Positions 6,601 through 14,759 of a stretch of DNA of 31,436 nt are shown piece after piece. Both the position numbers and the translations under genes were made by a program. Origin of the DNA: a virus; IMG/VR virus record IMGVR_UViG_3300005466_000057, positions 1 through 31,436 of that record. The stretch is one strand, 5' to 3'. Within the stretch, counting starts at the first letter, position 1; each line of letters opens with the position of its first letter. The notes beneath the pieces are model-generated. The model was not told the DNA's origin. It did no database searches and worked only from the letters and a program-made list of their open reading frames with translations.

Positions 6601-7940
6601 TTCAGTCTCAGATTGACGCGCTGACCCAGGCTATACAGAAAGTCGATCCGACTTCGCAAGACGCTGGCGCATCTATCGCTGGCATGCTGGCTCAGATTAA
6701 GCAGCTCGAAGGCCAGCAAGTCATCAATGACCTGGCTGTGCCGAAAGTCGAGAATCTCAAAGATAGTCTGCTTGGATTTATAGAAGAAACGCGCACGCCT
6801 CTACAGAAATATAAGCGCGACATTGAAGAGCTTAATCAAATTAAAGCTTTCTCGATAGAGATCGGTGTTGATATCCCTGATGGTTTAATAAAGCAAAAGA
6901 TAAACGAATTACAGATAGCATTAGCTAGAACATCAATAGGTGGGCAACTTATCGAATCGTTCGGCCAGGGGTTATCTAGCTCGCTACAGGGCGCATTGAA
7001 GAGCGTATACGATAGTTCTGACGCTAAATCTAAATTAGCTGACCTAGCTAACGAGGAAGACAGGCTAAACGACATTGTACGCACAGGAAGTGATGAGCAA
7101 GTTGCTGCCGCTAACCGTAGATTGCAGACCATTGAAGATGAAAAAGCTAAGTACAAGGAACTTGAGGTTACTGTTGGTGACGTATTTAAAAACATTGGAC
7201 GCAGCATAGTCGAATCTCTCACGAATACGCTAGTGCAGAATGCGATCAACGGCATTGTCAATGTCGGTTTGGGGATTCTCGGTGGCGGTATTGCTGGAGG
7301 CGGACCCTATAGCGCTGGTGGGGGACTCGGTGTCTTAGCGAGCCAAGCCTTTTTCCCAGAGACAGCGCGTGGTGGCGTAGCGCGTAGCAAGCACACCGTA
7401 CTGCTAGGCGAACGCGGCCCCGAGATGGTCCTTGGCGGCATCGGCAAAGCGGCACAAGGCGCGATGGTAAATAAGCCGACGCTGATGACGCTAGGCGAGA
7501 AAGGCCCCGAGGTCGTACTCAACAAGAAGCAACTCCAGCAGATACAAGGGCCTAACGGCTATCAGGCATTTCAAGCCCTCGTCGAGCAGATCAATGGGAA
7601 GAAAGGCCAGGTGTCTGGCGGCATCGAGCGCCCCAATCTCGGCGGTGGCGGTTCAGGTAACGGCATGAAGCTGAAAATCCCAGGCTTTGCCAATGGCGGG
7701 GTGGTGACACAGCCCACGCTTGCGATGGTCGGCGAGAAAGGCCCCGAGGTAATCACCCCGGTCAACAAAATGCAGACGGACAATACCGTGAACATCATCA
7801 TGGTCAACAACAGCAACGATGCCGAGAAAGAGCGCCAGAGGCTGACTCAGATGAAACAGGTTGCGGTGATTGCGGTGGCCGAAGAGCTGAGTAAGGGCAC
7901 GGGTAGTAGAGTACGACAATCCTATAAGGCGTATAGCTAG
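3633..7940 (+). CDS. Tail tape measure protein
   Basis: 1435 aa with GTG start at 3633, overlapping the chaperone stop (3641-3643). The N-terminal region (1-100) is helical and Ser/Ala/Asn-rich. A hydrophobic glycine-rich segment, GLIGGIIGGAAAGIA, lies near 130-145. Residues 150-330 hold the conserved tape-measure domain (LESLNAAFTAITGS, FKGIAAAARGTSLEG, QIISKGKVSQEELRRQLGE, MVEGGLDSVDFI). The middle is coiled coil with internal repeats, and a second hydrophobic Gly-rich stretch occurs near 1206-1226. Three GExGPE motifs (about 1257, 1287 and 1366) mark the C-terminal end, typical of tape measures. It sets tail length; at about 0.15 nm per residue, 1435 aa predicts about 215 nm. Nucleotides about 6830-7210 use more TTA and AGA codons than the flanks. 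Confidence 0.92.
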   Translation: MAISVGAIEASLSLNTRQFTQSVRSASSTLAKLESQFSTIANAATAFDDAVGKATRNVVANNRAMASSVSDSAKNIKASLGGISKQYDDLTSKAGKSAKAQAQSLTSINQVVGKVQSSIQSQFSQSFGDGLIGGIIGGAAAGIAVQALSGIKGAIEDIISSGLKLESLNAAFTAITGSTQAAGKEMQFLREQAERLGFYFPDLAEGFKGIAAAARGTSLEGKGAEEAFLAIVEAGRVFQLSNQRVGLSLLAVQQIISKGKVSQEELRRQLGENLPNALAVAARAYGVTTQELNKMVEGGLDSVDFITKFSAQMRKEVAGNVVQAANTASAAFGRFKTAIFDLETTIASPKFQGGLAALIDFFTKIVKSTQTDISNISKIFGGADDLPKTFTETKAAITDLIKQREDLGTVIRTGTAQEVEDAQKRLASINQQQAALEKLYDIQAKERDPSVMRADYKEALAQIQKRIDLGHEVELNLARQRDVLKSMTEYEAKLVSDQGNITDPSGEMGPGTTSDSADRIREIQHQAEVLGRSGVKVDVLSKSLQAVDKDLAKEVASARAFGQAMASMGDDTAEAKAVLEVLQKALKDAFGGAANKPAEEIDLIKANIKQLTAELSDSSVSLAKQNASIDRYAKALQGTGQQFDPFAAKAKKAMDTLESETAKSTGRSDQLIQKLRTDIVGLTASSERLQTAFQLKDLQKELTNIDKLGDTINNAGGNYDKLDAKIAAVNKTIGAMSPKTKAGQQAIAKLTKQVEGFKGLKADQDASNLERLAKAVKGTTEAFDPFREQINKTFGALKEEIGKGSRASQDEIDRLSKKLKDLSTKDQTFTFDLQVEGLSKSLKEVDDFGKAVQDAGGNFDIVGAKINLVEGFLSNVPKSAKGAVDAFVEMGDSLNGLKTDHLNAALQATDAFAAAVRDAGGSFDELAAKKEQLDAELKSINTTTTQGAARFADLQTQIKAIEALQLTQTLSNFQQLGQIIQSVGGNTDTLQSQIDALTQAIQKVDPTSQDAGASIAGMLAQIKQLEGQQVINDLAVPKVENLKDSLLGFIEETRTPLQKYKRDIEELNQIKAFSIEIGVDIPDGLIKQKINELQIALARTSIGGQLIESFGQGLSSSLQGALKSVYDSSDAKSKLADLANEEDRLNDIVRTGSDEQVAAANRRLQTIEDEKAKYKELEVTVGDVFKNIGRSIVESLTNTLVQNAINGIVNVGLGILGGGIAGGGPYSAGGGLGVLASQAFFPETARGGVARSKHTVLLGERGPEMVLGGIGKAAQGAMVNKPTLMTLGEKGPEVVLNKKQLQQIQGPNGYQAFQALVEQINGKKGQVSGGIERPNLGGGGSGNGMKLKIPGFANGGVVTQPTLAMVGEKGPEVITPVNKMQTDNTVNIIMVNNSNDAEKERQRLTQMKQVAVIAVAEELSKGTGSRVRQSYKAYS
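5520..6360 (+). repeat. Tandem ~140-residue duplication inside the tape measure
   Basis: Two successive units begin near residues 630 and 770. Matching pairs are GTGQQFDPF (639) against GTTEAFDPF (779), and NNAGGNYDKLDAKI (about 713) against QDAGGNFDIVGAKI (about 853), both about 140 residues apart. Two further partial copies of the AGGxxD motif follow near 915 and 979. A separate diverged pair, RTGTAQEVEDAQKRL (nt about 4860) and RTGSDEQVAAANRRL (nt about 7080), brackets the region. The pattern suggests lengthening of the tape measure by segmental duplication. Confidence 0.55.
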
Positions 7941-7948
7941 GAGGCATC

Positions 7949-8155
7949 ATGCCACTTGAAGATACAAGAGAACGTATCATTCGTGAAGTAGCTGAGGCAC
8001 GTGGGCTGAATGGCTACTCCAAGGCCGAGCAAATGCGGAAATTCTACCAGATCAAACAGGCGAAGCAGGAACCCACAGAGTCATCACCCCAAGCTGATGA
8101 ACAGGTAAATGACAATGGCGACGTGGCCGACGATCACATACCCGAAGAGCGTTAG
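7949..8155 (+). CDS. Small acidic tail-module protein of unknown function (68 aa)
   Basis: ATG 7949 lies behind a consensus AGGAGG, right after the tape measure stop. The first half is helical (MPLEDTRERIIREVAEARGL, KAEQMRKFYQIKQAKQ); the second half is polar and probably disordered (PTESSPQADEQVNDNGD). Its 3' end overlaps the next gene by 47 nt, an uncommonly long overlap. No family is recognised. The position between the tape measure and the tip proteins suggests a tail assembly accessory. Confidence 0.6.
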   Translation: MPLEDTRERIIREVAEARGLNGYSKAEQMRKFYQIKQAKQEPTESSPQADEQVNDNGDVADDHIPEER

Positions 8156-8702
8156 CCCAGGACAGACCCACATGCCTATGGTCAAGTTTGAGTCTACCGG
8201 GCTGTACGAGTGGAGACAACCCCAGGGTACTCGCGCACTCAGGCGCTTCACGCTGAGCTATAAAGGCTTGCCATATGACGAGTGGCAAGTGATCGATACG
8301 TTTATGCGGCTGTCGCTGAACTACGGCACGCTTAAATTTGACTGGCAAATGCCGCCGGATCACGGCATGGACATAACCTCGATCAGCACAGCTAACCCCA
8401 GAGTCGTATTTACCACGCGGCTACACGGGTTTGTGACCGGCGACTACGTCATCATTCGCAACGCGGCATCGGCAGTCAACGGCGTGCGGCGCGTCACTCT
8501 GGTCGATCAGCAGCATTTCTCGCTTGATGGGCTCTCGGGCGGTACGTCAATCGGCGTGGTGAAGAACTGCGTCAATCTCGCGTTCCCGTATGCCTTGATT
8601 GACTCGGATACGATCCCTGCACCTGAGAAGGTATTCGGCCCGATGGCGGATAATCACGGGTTTTACAATCTCGACGTGCCGATTATCGAGGCGAGGGCTT
8701 AG
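8109..8702 (+). CDS. Minor tail protein, lambda gpM-like, with inserted FCCH-like domain
   Basis: 197 aa. Residues 25-85 match the gpM/DUF2460-type pattern: VKFESTGLYEWRQPQGTRALRRFTLSYKGL, then EWQVIDTFMRLSLNYGTLKFDWQMP, like 'Y..R.p.G.n...r.wsltf..l...e...i..F.....g...F.w.PP'. Residues about 88-150 are an insertion with RLHGFVTGDYVIIRNA and QQHFSLDGLSGG, the same FCCH-like beta module as in the tube protein. The gpM-like part resumes at CVNLAFPYALIDSD. Such proteins sit at the tail tip between the tube and the central tip protein. ATG 8109 is used; ATG 8115 in the same frame is equally possible. It is followed within 2 nt by the gpL-like gene. Confidence 0.65.
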   Translation: MTMATWPTITYPKSVSPGQTHMPMVKFESTGLYEWRQPQGTRALRRFTLSYKGLPYDEWQVIDTFMRLSLNYGTLKFDWQMPPDHGMDITSISTANPRVVFTTRLHGFVTGDYVIIRNAASAVNGVRRVTLVDQQHFSLDGLSGGTSIGVVKNCVNLAFPYALIDSDTIPAPEKVFGPMADNHGFYNLDVPIIEARA

Positions 8703-8704
8703 GG

Positions 8705-9202
8705 ATGCGTTTTTACAGCAACGCATTTAACAGGCGCTTACGTACCCGTGAAGGAGCCGCACTCATATGGTTGATCGAGGTGTCGATCCCGTTAATCGCA
8801 GGGTCGCCTGTACGTTTTGCGGTGAATAACGAGACGGTCACGTTTCACGGCAACGTGTTTGACCCGATTGATGCGGTGATAGATCAGGTAGGTGAAGGTA
8901 CGGTGGATTCACCCCCAGGCGTAACCATAACCGTGAGCAATGTGGGAAATCCGATAGGCGCGACGGTGGATAACTACTGGTATCCGGCGCTTGGGGCTGA
9001 GCAAATATGGTCGGCAACGCTCTGGTATATCGATGCCTCAGCGCCTGACAATGTGCCCACGGGGCTAGGGATGCAATTCGAGATTAGCGACATTACATAC
9101 AGTGCTGTGATGGCTAAATTCAGCATGCGGCCTAAGTTTCTGTCGATAACCAAAACGTTTGGCCGCAATTTCAATACAACCGACTTCCCAGGCTTACAAT
9201 GA
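8705..9202 (+). CDS. Minor tail protein, lambda gpL-like
   Basis: 165 aa, start ATG 8705 preceded by TTAGGG. It follows the gpM-like gene directly. It has the layout of gpL/DUF1833-type tip proteins: an N-terminal segment ALIWLIEVSIPL with VRFAVNNETVTFHGNVFDP ('r.t.~.~~v.f.G..y.p'), a PPGVTITVSN strand, then ATLWYIDAS and FEISDITYS. The C-terminus FGRNFNTTDFPGLQ resembles the tail of such proteins but lacks the cysteine cluster that lambda gpL uses for its iron-sulfur centre. The stop overlaps the next start in ATGA (9199-9202), so the next gene is likely translated by coupling. Confidence 0.65.
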   Translation: MRFYSNAFNRRLRTREGAALIWLIEVSIPLIAGSPVRFAVNNETVTFHGNVFDPIDAVIDQVGEGTVDSPPGVTITVSNVGNPIGATVDNYWYPALGAEQIWSATLWYIDASAPDNVPTGLGMQFEISDITYSAVMAKFSMRPKFLSITKTFGRNFNTTDFPGLQ

Positions 9203-12200
9203 TCATAGACGCTGAATACCGCACCCTGGATGCTACAGAAGAGGCAGATGCCCAAGCGGCAGACGTGCGCATGGCTCTGCCCAATATTGAAGACGTACTC
9301 GATGGCATACAGGGCGTGGCCTACGAAGACTGCAATTGCTTCCAGCTACTCGTTCGCGTCTATGAGTCAGGGTTAGGCATCCCAATCAATGACGACCCCG
9401 AGACTGCGGCTAAATCATTCGTCGAGACGTGGTACGAGGACGACGAACGCGATGCCTACGAGGTTAGCCAACCGTGGGATATCTGGTTCCTCTGGATACG
9501 CGGCGAGGCGCACGTTGCGATTGTCGCTAACGCATCAGAGCTCGTCCATTCTCGGCCTGAAGTGGGTGTCTGTCGTGAGCAGCTCGTGCGGTGGCGTCCG
9601 TTCCTCAAGCAAATCGTGCGGCCTGTCAAATTCGCGCAGACGGTAGCCGAGGACTTCCCCGAGACAAAGCTGGAAGCCCCTGCGCTCCCCCGCGTGCGCG
9701 TCATGGTTAGCCCCGTGAAAGGGCAATATGGCGAACTGCGATGCGAGCCGGTTAAGGCGCAAGCAGGCAAGCCGCTCAGCGAGATTCTGCGCCGATACAA
9801 AGTCGATTGTATCATCCGAGATGGGCAACGCATTGACGAGTGGCAAGACCTGATTCTAGGCGAGCGTGATGACATTATTGTTGTGCCTGAAACGGGGATT
9901 GTCGGGGCGCTCATACCTATCCTCATCCAGCTCGCCATTGCATTAACGCTAAGCTATATCTCTTACCGATTCCTCGGCCAGCCACAGCCTAAAGACGCCG
10001 GGGAACTCGAAGTCAGTACAACCTACACGGGTACGGGTATCCGCAGCACAGAGGGTTATGGCCCCAAGATACAGACCGTCTACGGCAGGCATCGCGTAGG
10101 GGTCCATTGGGCTAGCCGCAAGGTGCGTTATGCCAATATTTATCATGGGCTAGGCGACCCCGTAAATATCTTCAATATCACAGGCTGTTCAGGCGGTAAC
10201 GATAAACACGATCCCATCCTATTGCAAGTCCCTGGGCATAATCTAGGCGTCGGATGGATCAATGTTGCAGGGATTACGGGTAAAGTTCTGGCCAATGGCT
10301 CATGGCTCGCCTATCCCTTGCCAGGCGATATTTTACGCCTGGCCGAATCAGAGGGCAAGGACGACCGTGCCTATACAGGCGGTGGTCAATGCTCGCGCGC
10401 ACCTGGCTCAGGGGCTGTCCCTGTCGAGGCGAGCAGTGTCTATGATCTCGTTGGGTTTGTCGCTGCTGGGCCTATCCAAGACATTGATATTTCGACGCTA
10501 GAGTTGAATGACCAGAAGATACAGTTTTTCCAGGTCACGTCGATTGACTATACCCGAGGCGATGGGACTGTACTAGCCGGGGCGATCACAGCAGATAACA
10601 CGTTTGGCGTTGTTCACAGGTTTGATAGTCCCGCTGGGCTTAGTGCGCCCTATTTCTACCAAACCACTAGCCCAGTTGTCGGATTTGATCTCAATATTGA
10701 TTTTGACGGCGGGCTTGGACATCTTGACGATCAGGGGAATGTTCAGAGCAATTGGGTAGAAATTGGGTTCAACTTCAATATTAACAATGGCCCATATACG
10801 GGATTAGAAACCGTCCGTATTCAGCAACAGACAGCTAATACGTGCCGCATATCCATAAGAAAAACCAACCTCGCAGAAGCGGTCTATACCATTGCCGTGC
10901 ATTTCACAGCCGCCCTGCACTCTGGCGCACAGGACCGATTCGTACCGACTCTAACGAGTGTTACCGAGATGGTCGACACGGGCATCGTCTACCCCGACAT
11001 AGCCATGATCCGCGTTCAGGGCATGTTTAGTGACCGTTTACATGACGAATTCCCTAACCTAACGGTCGAAGTCTTAGGCAAAAAAGTCCGTGTCGGCTCA
11101 TTCTCAGGTACCAGGCAGTACAGTACTAACCCGGCCTGGTGCATTATGGATGCAATCCTCGATCAAAAAGATGGCTTCCAATTCCCGCAAAGCGCGGTAT
11201 CTCTGCCTGATTTTCAATCATTTGCTAACTATTGCGACACGGTTATTGGTGGCAAACCGCGCATATCGCTCAATATTGTTCTGGGCGAGACGTCAGAGGA
11301 CAGCAAATTCCAGCATATTCTAGAGGATATGCTACGCGGCTCCAATGGCGTGATGTTGAATGCAAACGGGCAATATATACCCCGGTCGACGTCACATCCT
11401 GGCACGCCTCAGTATCTGATCAATGGCGCAAACTGCCGCAATGTGCAGGTCACGGCCACGCGCGACTTAGACCGCACCAACCTTGTCGAGGTCGTTTGGT
11501 ACAGCCCCGCACAGCGGTATGAGCGCACTACCTCACAGTGGCCGCAGACTAAACCGGCAGGCCCCGAGGTTAAGAAAAGCTACGAGGTGCGCGGCGTTAC
11601 AGACCCCGATCAAATCTTACGGTGGGCACAGTTCCAGTACAAGCTGATGGTCCTAACAGGGTTTACGATTACCTTCGAGATGCCACATGATGCATTTCTG
11701 CTGCAAAAGTGGGATGTCGTCGGGTTCAGCGATCAGCCGGTTATCTCACAGGTTACGTCTGGGATGGTGGGAGGCGGCGGGACAAGTAGCCCAAGCCGTA
11801 TCTACGTCGATGAGACGATCACGATTGCATCGGGCACAACCTACCATGTTTATGTGACGCATCCGACAGGCAATACAGAGGTCCGCACTGTTGCAAACGC
11901 GGCGGGTACCTACAATTATATCGATGTGCAAACGTCATTCTCCGAGACCCCAGAGCCAGGCATTACCACCTATGCATTCGGCCGTGCTGCGCCTGTAGAT
12001 ACCGCAATCCGGTGGATACGCATCCTCGATATCCAGTATACGACAGACGGGTTTGCTAAGGTCCAGGCACAATCGCACAACCCCGCGATGTTTACGAGTG
12101 ATGACATTGTGCCACTGCCGGCCATCAATTCACTGCCGTATTTTGCTGCGCCGCCTCCGCCGATCTTGACGCTCTATGCCTATAGTGAGCGCCGCCAGCG

Positions 12201-14757
12201 TGCCGACAAATCGCCCTATTACGTCGTCGTGCTCGAATGGACGGTTGACAACCCGAGCCGTGATTATGCTCCTTATTACCGCGCCGATATCCAGAGACGA
12301 CAGGTGCAGGTAGCTGCACATACGGGCATTGCTGAAGTGGGGTCATCTCAGGTTGGTGAGCGCATCTCATCAAAAGACCTGAATCAGCCGGGGTTTTTCC
12401 AGGTCGGGCAAGTCGACAACGCTGCAACGAAGTGGGAAGACCCAAGCGTATCAGCGGGTAGCGTCTACGTCTACCGCGTCGTGCCTAAATCGCAGCGCGA
12501 CATCAAAAACAACAATGGTGCTGAGCAAGTTACCATTGAGGTGACGGCCATTCCCACGCCTCCCCCGCCCGCTCACCTTCGTTTGTTCGTCCACGGGCTT
12601 AGCGGTAGCTGGATCGATGAACACATTATGGACCCCGGCATCATCGAGTCTGGCCCTGTCATTTTCAACGCGCAAGACGTCGCGTTTGGGTGGGATGCGC
12701 CGCCGTTCGCGGCTGATGTCGCGGGATACAATCTCGAAATCCATACGGGTGACGGCGGTATTCTTCTCAAGTCCGAGAAGAATATGACCAATACGCTCTA
12801 TCCCTACTCGGCGCAAGACAATCTGAATGACGCAAGGCGCTTAGGCTACACCATCCCATTCCGCGACCTGATGGTGCTGGTATGGTCTGTCAATGCCAGA
12901 GGCACGCTATCTGCGGCCCCGGCTAAGCTACTCGTTCGCAACCCGCCTATTGATCTATCGCATATTCTGCCGGTGCTTGAGCCGATCATAGGCGGCGCAG
13001 TGGTTAAGTGGGACTTTTACGTACCTCCCGCTGATATCTACCAGTGGGAAGTCTATATTGACACCTACACACCACCCACGACGCTATACGATACTAAGCA
13101 CGACACGGCTATAGGCGCGATTGTAGACGGTCTCAAGCCAGGCGTGCAATACTATTGCCGCATTGCTGCGCGGGATACCTACGGCCCGTCAGCATCACAA
13201 TTTTGGTCACAGACTCGGTCATTCATCCCCGCGACTGTGACTACGGACATGATCGACAACACACCCCCGCCGACATGGGATCCATGGGTAACGGGCAAGC
13301 TGACCATCGGCTATACGACATCGAGCGATGGCACGACGCTAGCCTATATCCAGGTGACGTGGGATGATAACCCCGCGCTGGACTTGTCGCATTACATTGT
13401 CGCCTACCGATATGTTGGCGTGGACCCCGAGATTCTCTACACTGAAAAGACTGGCGATACGCAGTCTAAATTCAAGATCGACAATCTGCCGGGCGGCATC
13501 ACGGTTGCGGTCAAACTCGCGGCGGTAGACAAATTCTTTAACCAGTCGCCATACACCGCAGAGCGCCAAATTACGATATCTGCTGACAGAACAACGCCTC
13601 TGCCGATCCTCGGCATCAACGCCACGGGTGGGTTTAAGCAGATTATTCTATTCTGGACGCCTCCGCTCACCTACGCCACGATCCGGCAATACCAAATATA
13701 CGCCTCGCAGAGTAACAACCGCGATCTCGCGACTCTCGTAGGCAGCGTAGCCGGAACGATCTTTACCCATAAGGGGCTGGGCCACGAAGAGACGTGGTAC
13801 TACTGGGTCCGTGCCGAGTCTGCGAGCGGTGCATTCAGCGACTTCATCCCGGCAGGGATTACGGGTGGCGTCTCGGCTACCACGACCAAGATTGACGACC
13901 CCGATATCGTCACCGTTGCTGCTGACAAACTCATCGCTGGTACCATCACCGCAACGATATGGCTCGCGGTTGGCGTGGCTGGCGGCAGCAATCCGGCGGG
14001 GCGCGTGCTGATTCAGGGTACCCCATCGCCTGTCATTCGTGTCACTGACCGCAACGGCGTCAATCGCGCAGAGATGGGCGCGATAGGTGGTGGTGTCAAC
14101 CCCACGGATTACGGTATTCGCGTATTCAATGCCAATGGCGCGATCATGTTTGATGCCACAAGCGGCGGCGTCACGGCAAATGGGGTGCAGACCGGCGCGA
14201 TTACAGCGCAGCACATCACCACATCTACGGCCGTTATCACCAACTCGGCGCAGATTGGGGCATTAGTCGTTGATGGGCCGACGCATCTCAAAGACCTGAC
14301 GGTTGATACGATCAAGATTAAAGACGGGGCGATCACATCTTCTGTCGGTGCCAGCATTAATAATGGCCTACACGCGATGAGTATTATCGAAGACCCCGTT
14401 ATAGCCGTGGGCCTTGCATCATTAGCTAACGGCATATTGGAGCTATATGGAGAAATCCAAATGACCCTGAATACAGGGTTTGGCACGTTAAAAGCTCTCG
14501 TTAGAATTAGAGAAGATTCGATAACTGGGAATATATTAGCCACAAGAATGGTGCAGCGCCAATTTACTCAAAATGGGAATTGGGTAAACGGCGCAATAAC
14601 GATGGTTATCCCTATTTCATATATTGCAGGCGTCAGCAACCCTATTCCCATATTTAATAAAGTTTACCTTTTGACTGTCCAGATTCAGCCAGGATTGCTT
14701 ACAACGGGCGCCAGTTGGGAAAGTCCAATTATTAGATTAGTAAACTATAAGAAGTAA
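9199..14757 (+). CDS. Giant tail-tip protein: NlpC/P60 peptidase + gpI-like + gpJ-like fusion
   Basis: 1852 aa. Residues 1-150 form an NlpC/P60-type domain: YEDCNCFQLLVRVYE (C45 catalytic), HVAIVA (H105) and LVHSR (H117), like lambda gpK; it would cleave peptidoglycan cross-bridges at entry. About 164-260 looks gpI-like: a ubiquitin-like stretch (VRVMVSPVKGQYGE, GERDDIIVVP), then a hydrophobic segment IVGALIPILIQLAIALTLSY. From about 262 the gpJ-like hub begins: TEGYGPKIQTVYGRHRVGVH, then TGIVYPDIAMIRVQG and AWCIMDAILDQKDGF. About five FN3-like domains span 974-1560. The C-terminal part (1560-1852) has beta-repeat segments (DKLIAGTITA, IKIKDGAITSS) and a final AT-richer receptor-facing domain from about 1720. 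In lambda, K, I and J are separate genes; here all are one chain. Domain boundaries are approximate. Confidence 0.85.
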   Translation: MIIDAEYRTLDATEEADAQAADVRMALPNIEDVLDGIQGVAYEDCNCFQLLVRVYESGLGIPINDDPETAAKSFVETWYEDDERDAYEVSQPWDIWFLWIRGEAHVAIVANASELVHSRPEVGVCREQLVRWRPFLKQIVRPVKFAQTVAEDFPETKLEAPALPRVRVMVSPVKGQYGELRCEPVKAQAGKPLSEILRRYKVDCIIRDGQRIDEWQDLILGERDDIIVVPETGIVGALIPILIQLAIALTLSYISYRFLGQPQPKDAGELEVSTTYTGTGIRSTEGYGPKIQTVYGRHRVGVHWASRKVRYANIYHGLGDPVNIFNITGCSGGNDKHDPILLQVPGHNLGVGWINVAGITGKVLANGSWLAYPLPGDILRLAESEGKDDRAYTGGGQCSRAPGSGAVPVEASSVYDLVGFVAAGPIQDIDISTLELNDQKIQFFQVTSIDYTRGDGTVLAGAITADNTFGVVHRFDSPAGLSAPYFYQTTSPVVGFDLNIDFDGGLGHLDDQGNVQSNWVEIGFNFNINNGPYTGLETVRIQQQTANTCRISIRKTNLAEAVYTIAVHFTAALHSGAQDRFVPTLTSVTEMVDTGIVYPDIAMIRVQGMFSDRLHDEFPNLTVEVLGKKVRVGSFSGTRQYSTNPAWCIMDAILDQKDGFQFPQSAVSLPDFQSFANYCDTVIGGKPRISLNIVLGETSEDSKFQHILEDMLRGSNGVMLNANGQYIPRSTSHPGTPQYLINGANCRNVQVTATRDLDRTNLVEVVWYSPAQRYERTTSQWPQTKPAGPEVKKSYEVRGVTDPDQILRWAQFQYKLMVLTGFTITFEMPHDAFLLQKWDVVGFSDQPVISQVTSGMVGGGGTSSPSRIYVDETITIASGTTYHVYVTHPTGNTEVRTVANAAGTYNYIDVQTSFSETPEPGITTYAFGRAAPVDTAIRWIRILDIQYTTDGFAKVQAQSHNPAMFTSDDIVPLPAINSLPYFAAPPPPILTLYAYSERRQRADKSPYYVVVLEWTVDNPSRDYAPYYRADIQRRQVQVAAHTGIAEVGSSQVGERISSKDLNQPGFFQVGQVDNAATKWEDPSVSAGSVYVYRVVPKSQRDIKNNNGAEQVTIEVTAIPTPPPPAHLRLFVHGLSGSWIDEHIMDPGIIESGPVIFNAQDVAFGWDAPPFAADVAGYNLEIHTGDGGILLKSEKNMTNTLYPYSAQDNLNDARRLGYTIPFRDLMVLVWSVNARGTLSAAPAKLLVRNPPIDLSHILPVLEPIIGGAVVKWDFYVPPADIYQWEVYIDTYTPPTTLYDTKHDTAIGAIVDGLKPGVQYYCRIAARDTYGPSASQFWSQTRSFIPATVTTDMIDNTPPPTWDPWVTGKLTIGYTTSSDGTTLAYIQVTWDDNPALDLSHYIVAYRYVGVDPEILYTEKTGDTQSKFKIDNLPGGITVAVKLAAVDKFFNQSPYTAERQITISADRTTPLPILGINATGGFKQIILFWTPPLTYATIRQYQIYASQSNNRDLATLVGSVAGTIFTHKGLGHEETWYYWVRAESASGAFSDFIPAGITGGVSATTTKIDDPDIVTVAADKLIAGTITATIWLAVGVAGGSNPAGRVLIQGTPSPVIRVTDRNGVNRAEMGAIGGGVNPTDYGIRVFNANGAIMFDATSGGVTANGVQTGAITAQHITTSTAVITNSAQIGALVVDGPTHLKDLTVDTIKIKDGAITSSVGASINNGLHAMSIIEDPVIAVGLASLANGILELYGEIQMTLNTGFGTLKALVRIREDSITGNILATRMVQRQFTQNGNWVNGAITMVIPISYIAGVSNPIPIFNKVYLLTVQIQPGLLTTGASWESPIIRLVNYKK

Positions 14758-14759
14758 TT

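Noticed and set aside
13648-14214. Reverse-strand frame of 188 codons opposite the tip protein
   Set aside because: Arg/Cys-rich shadow of the FN3-containing tip gene; no start signal.
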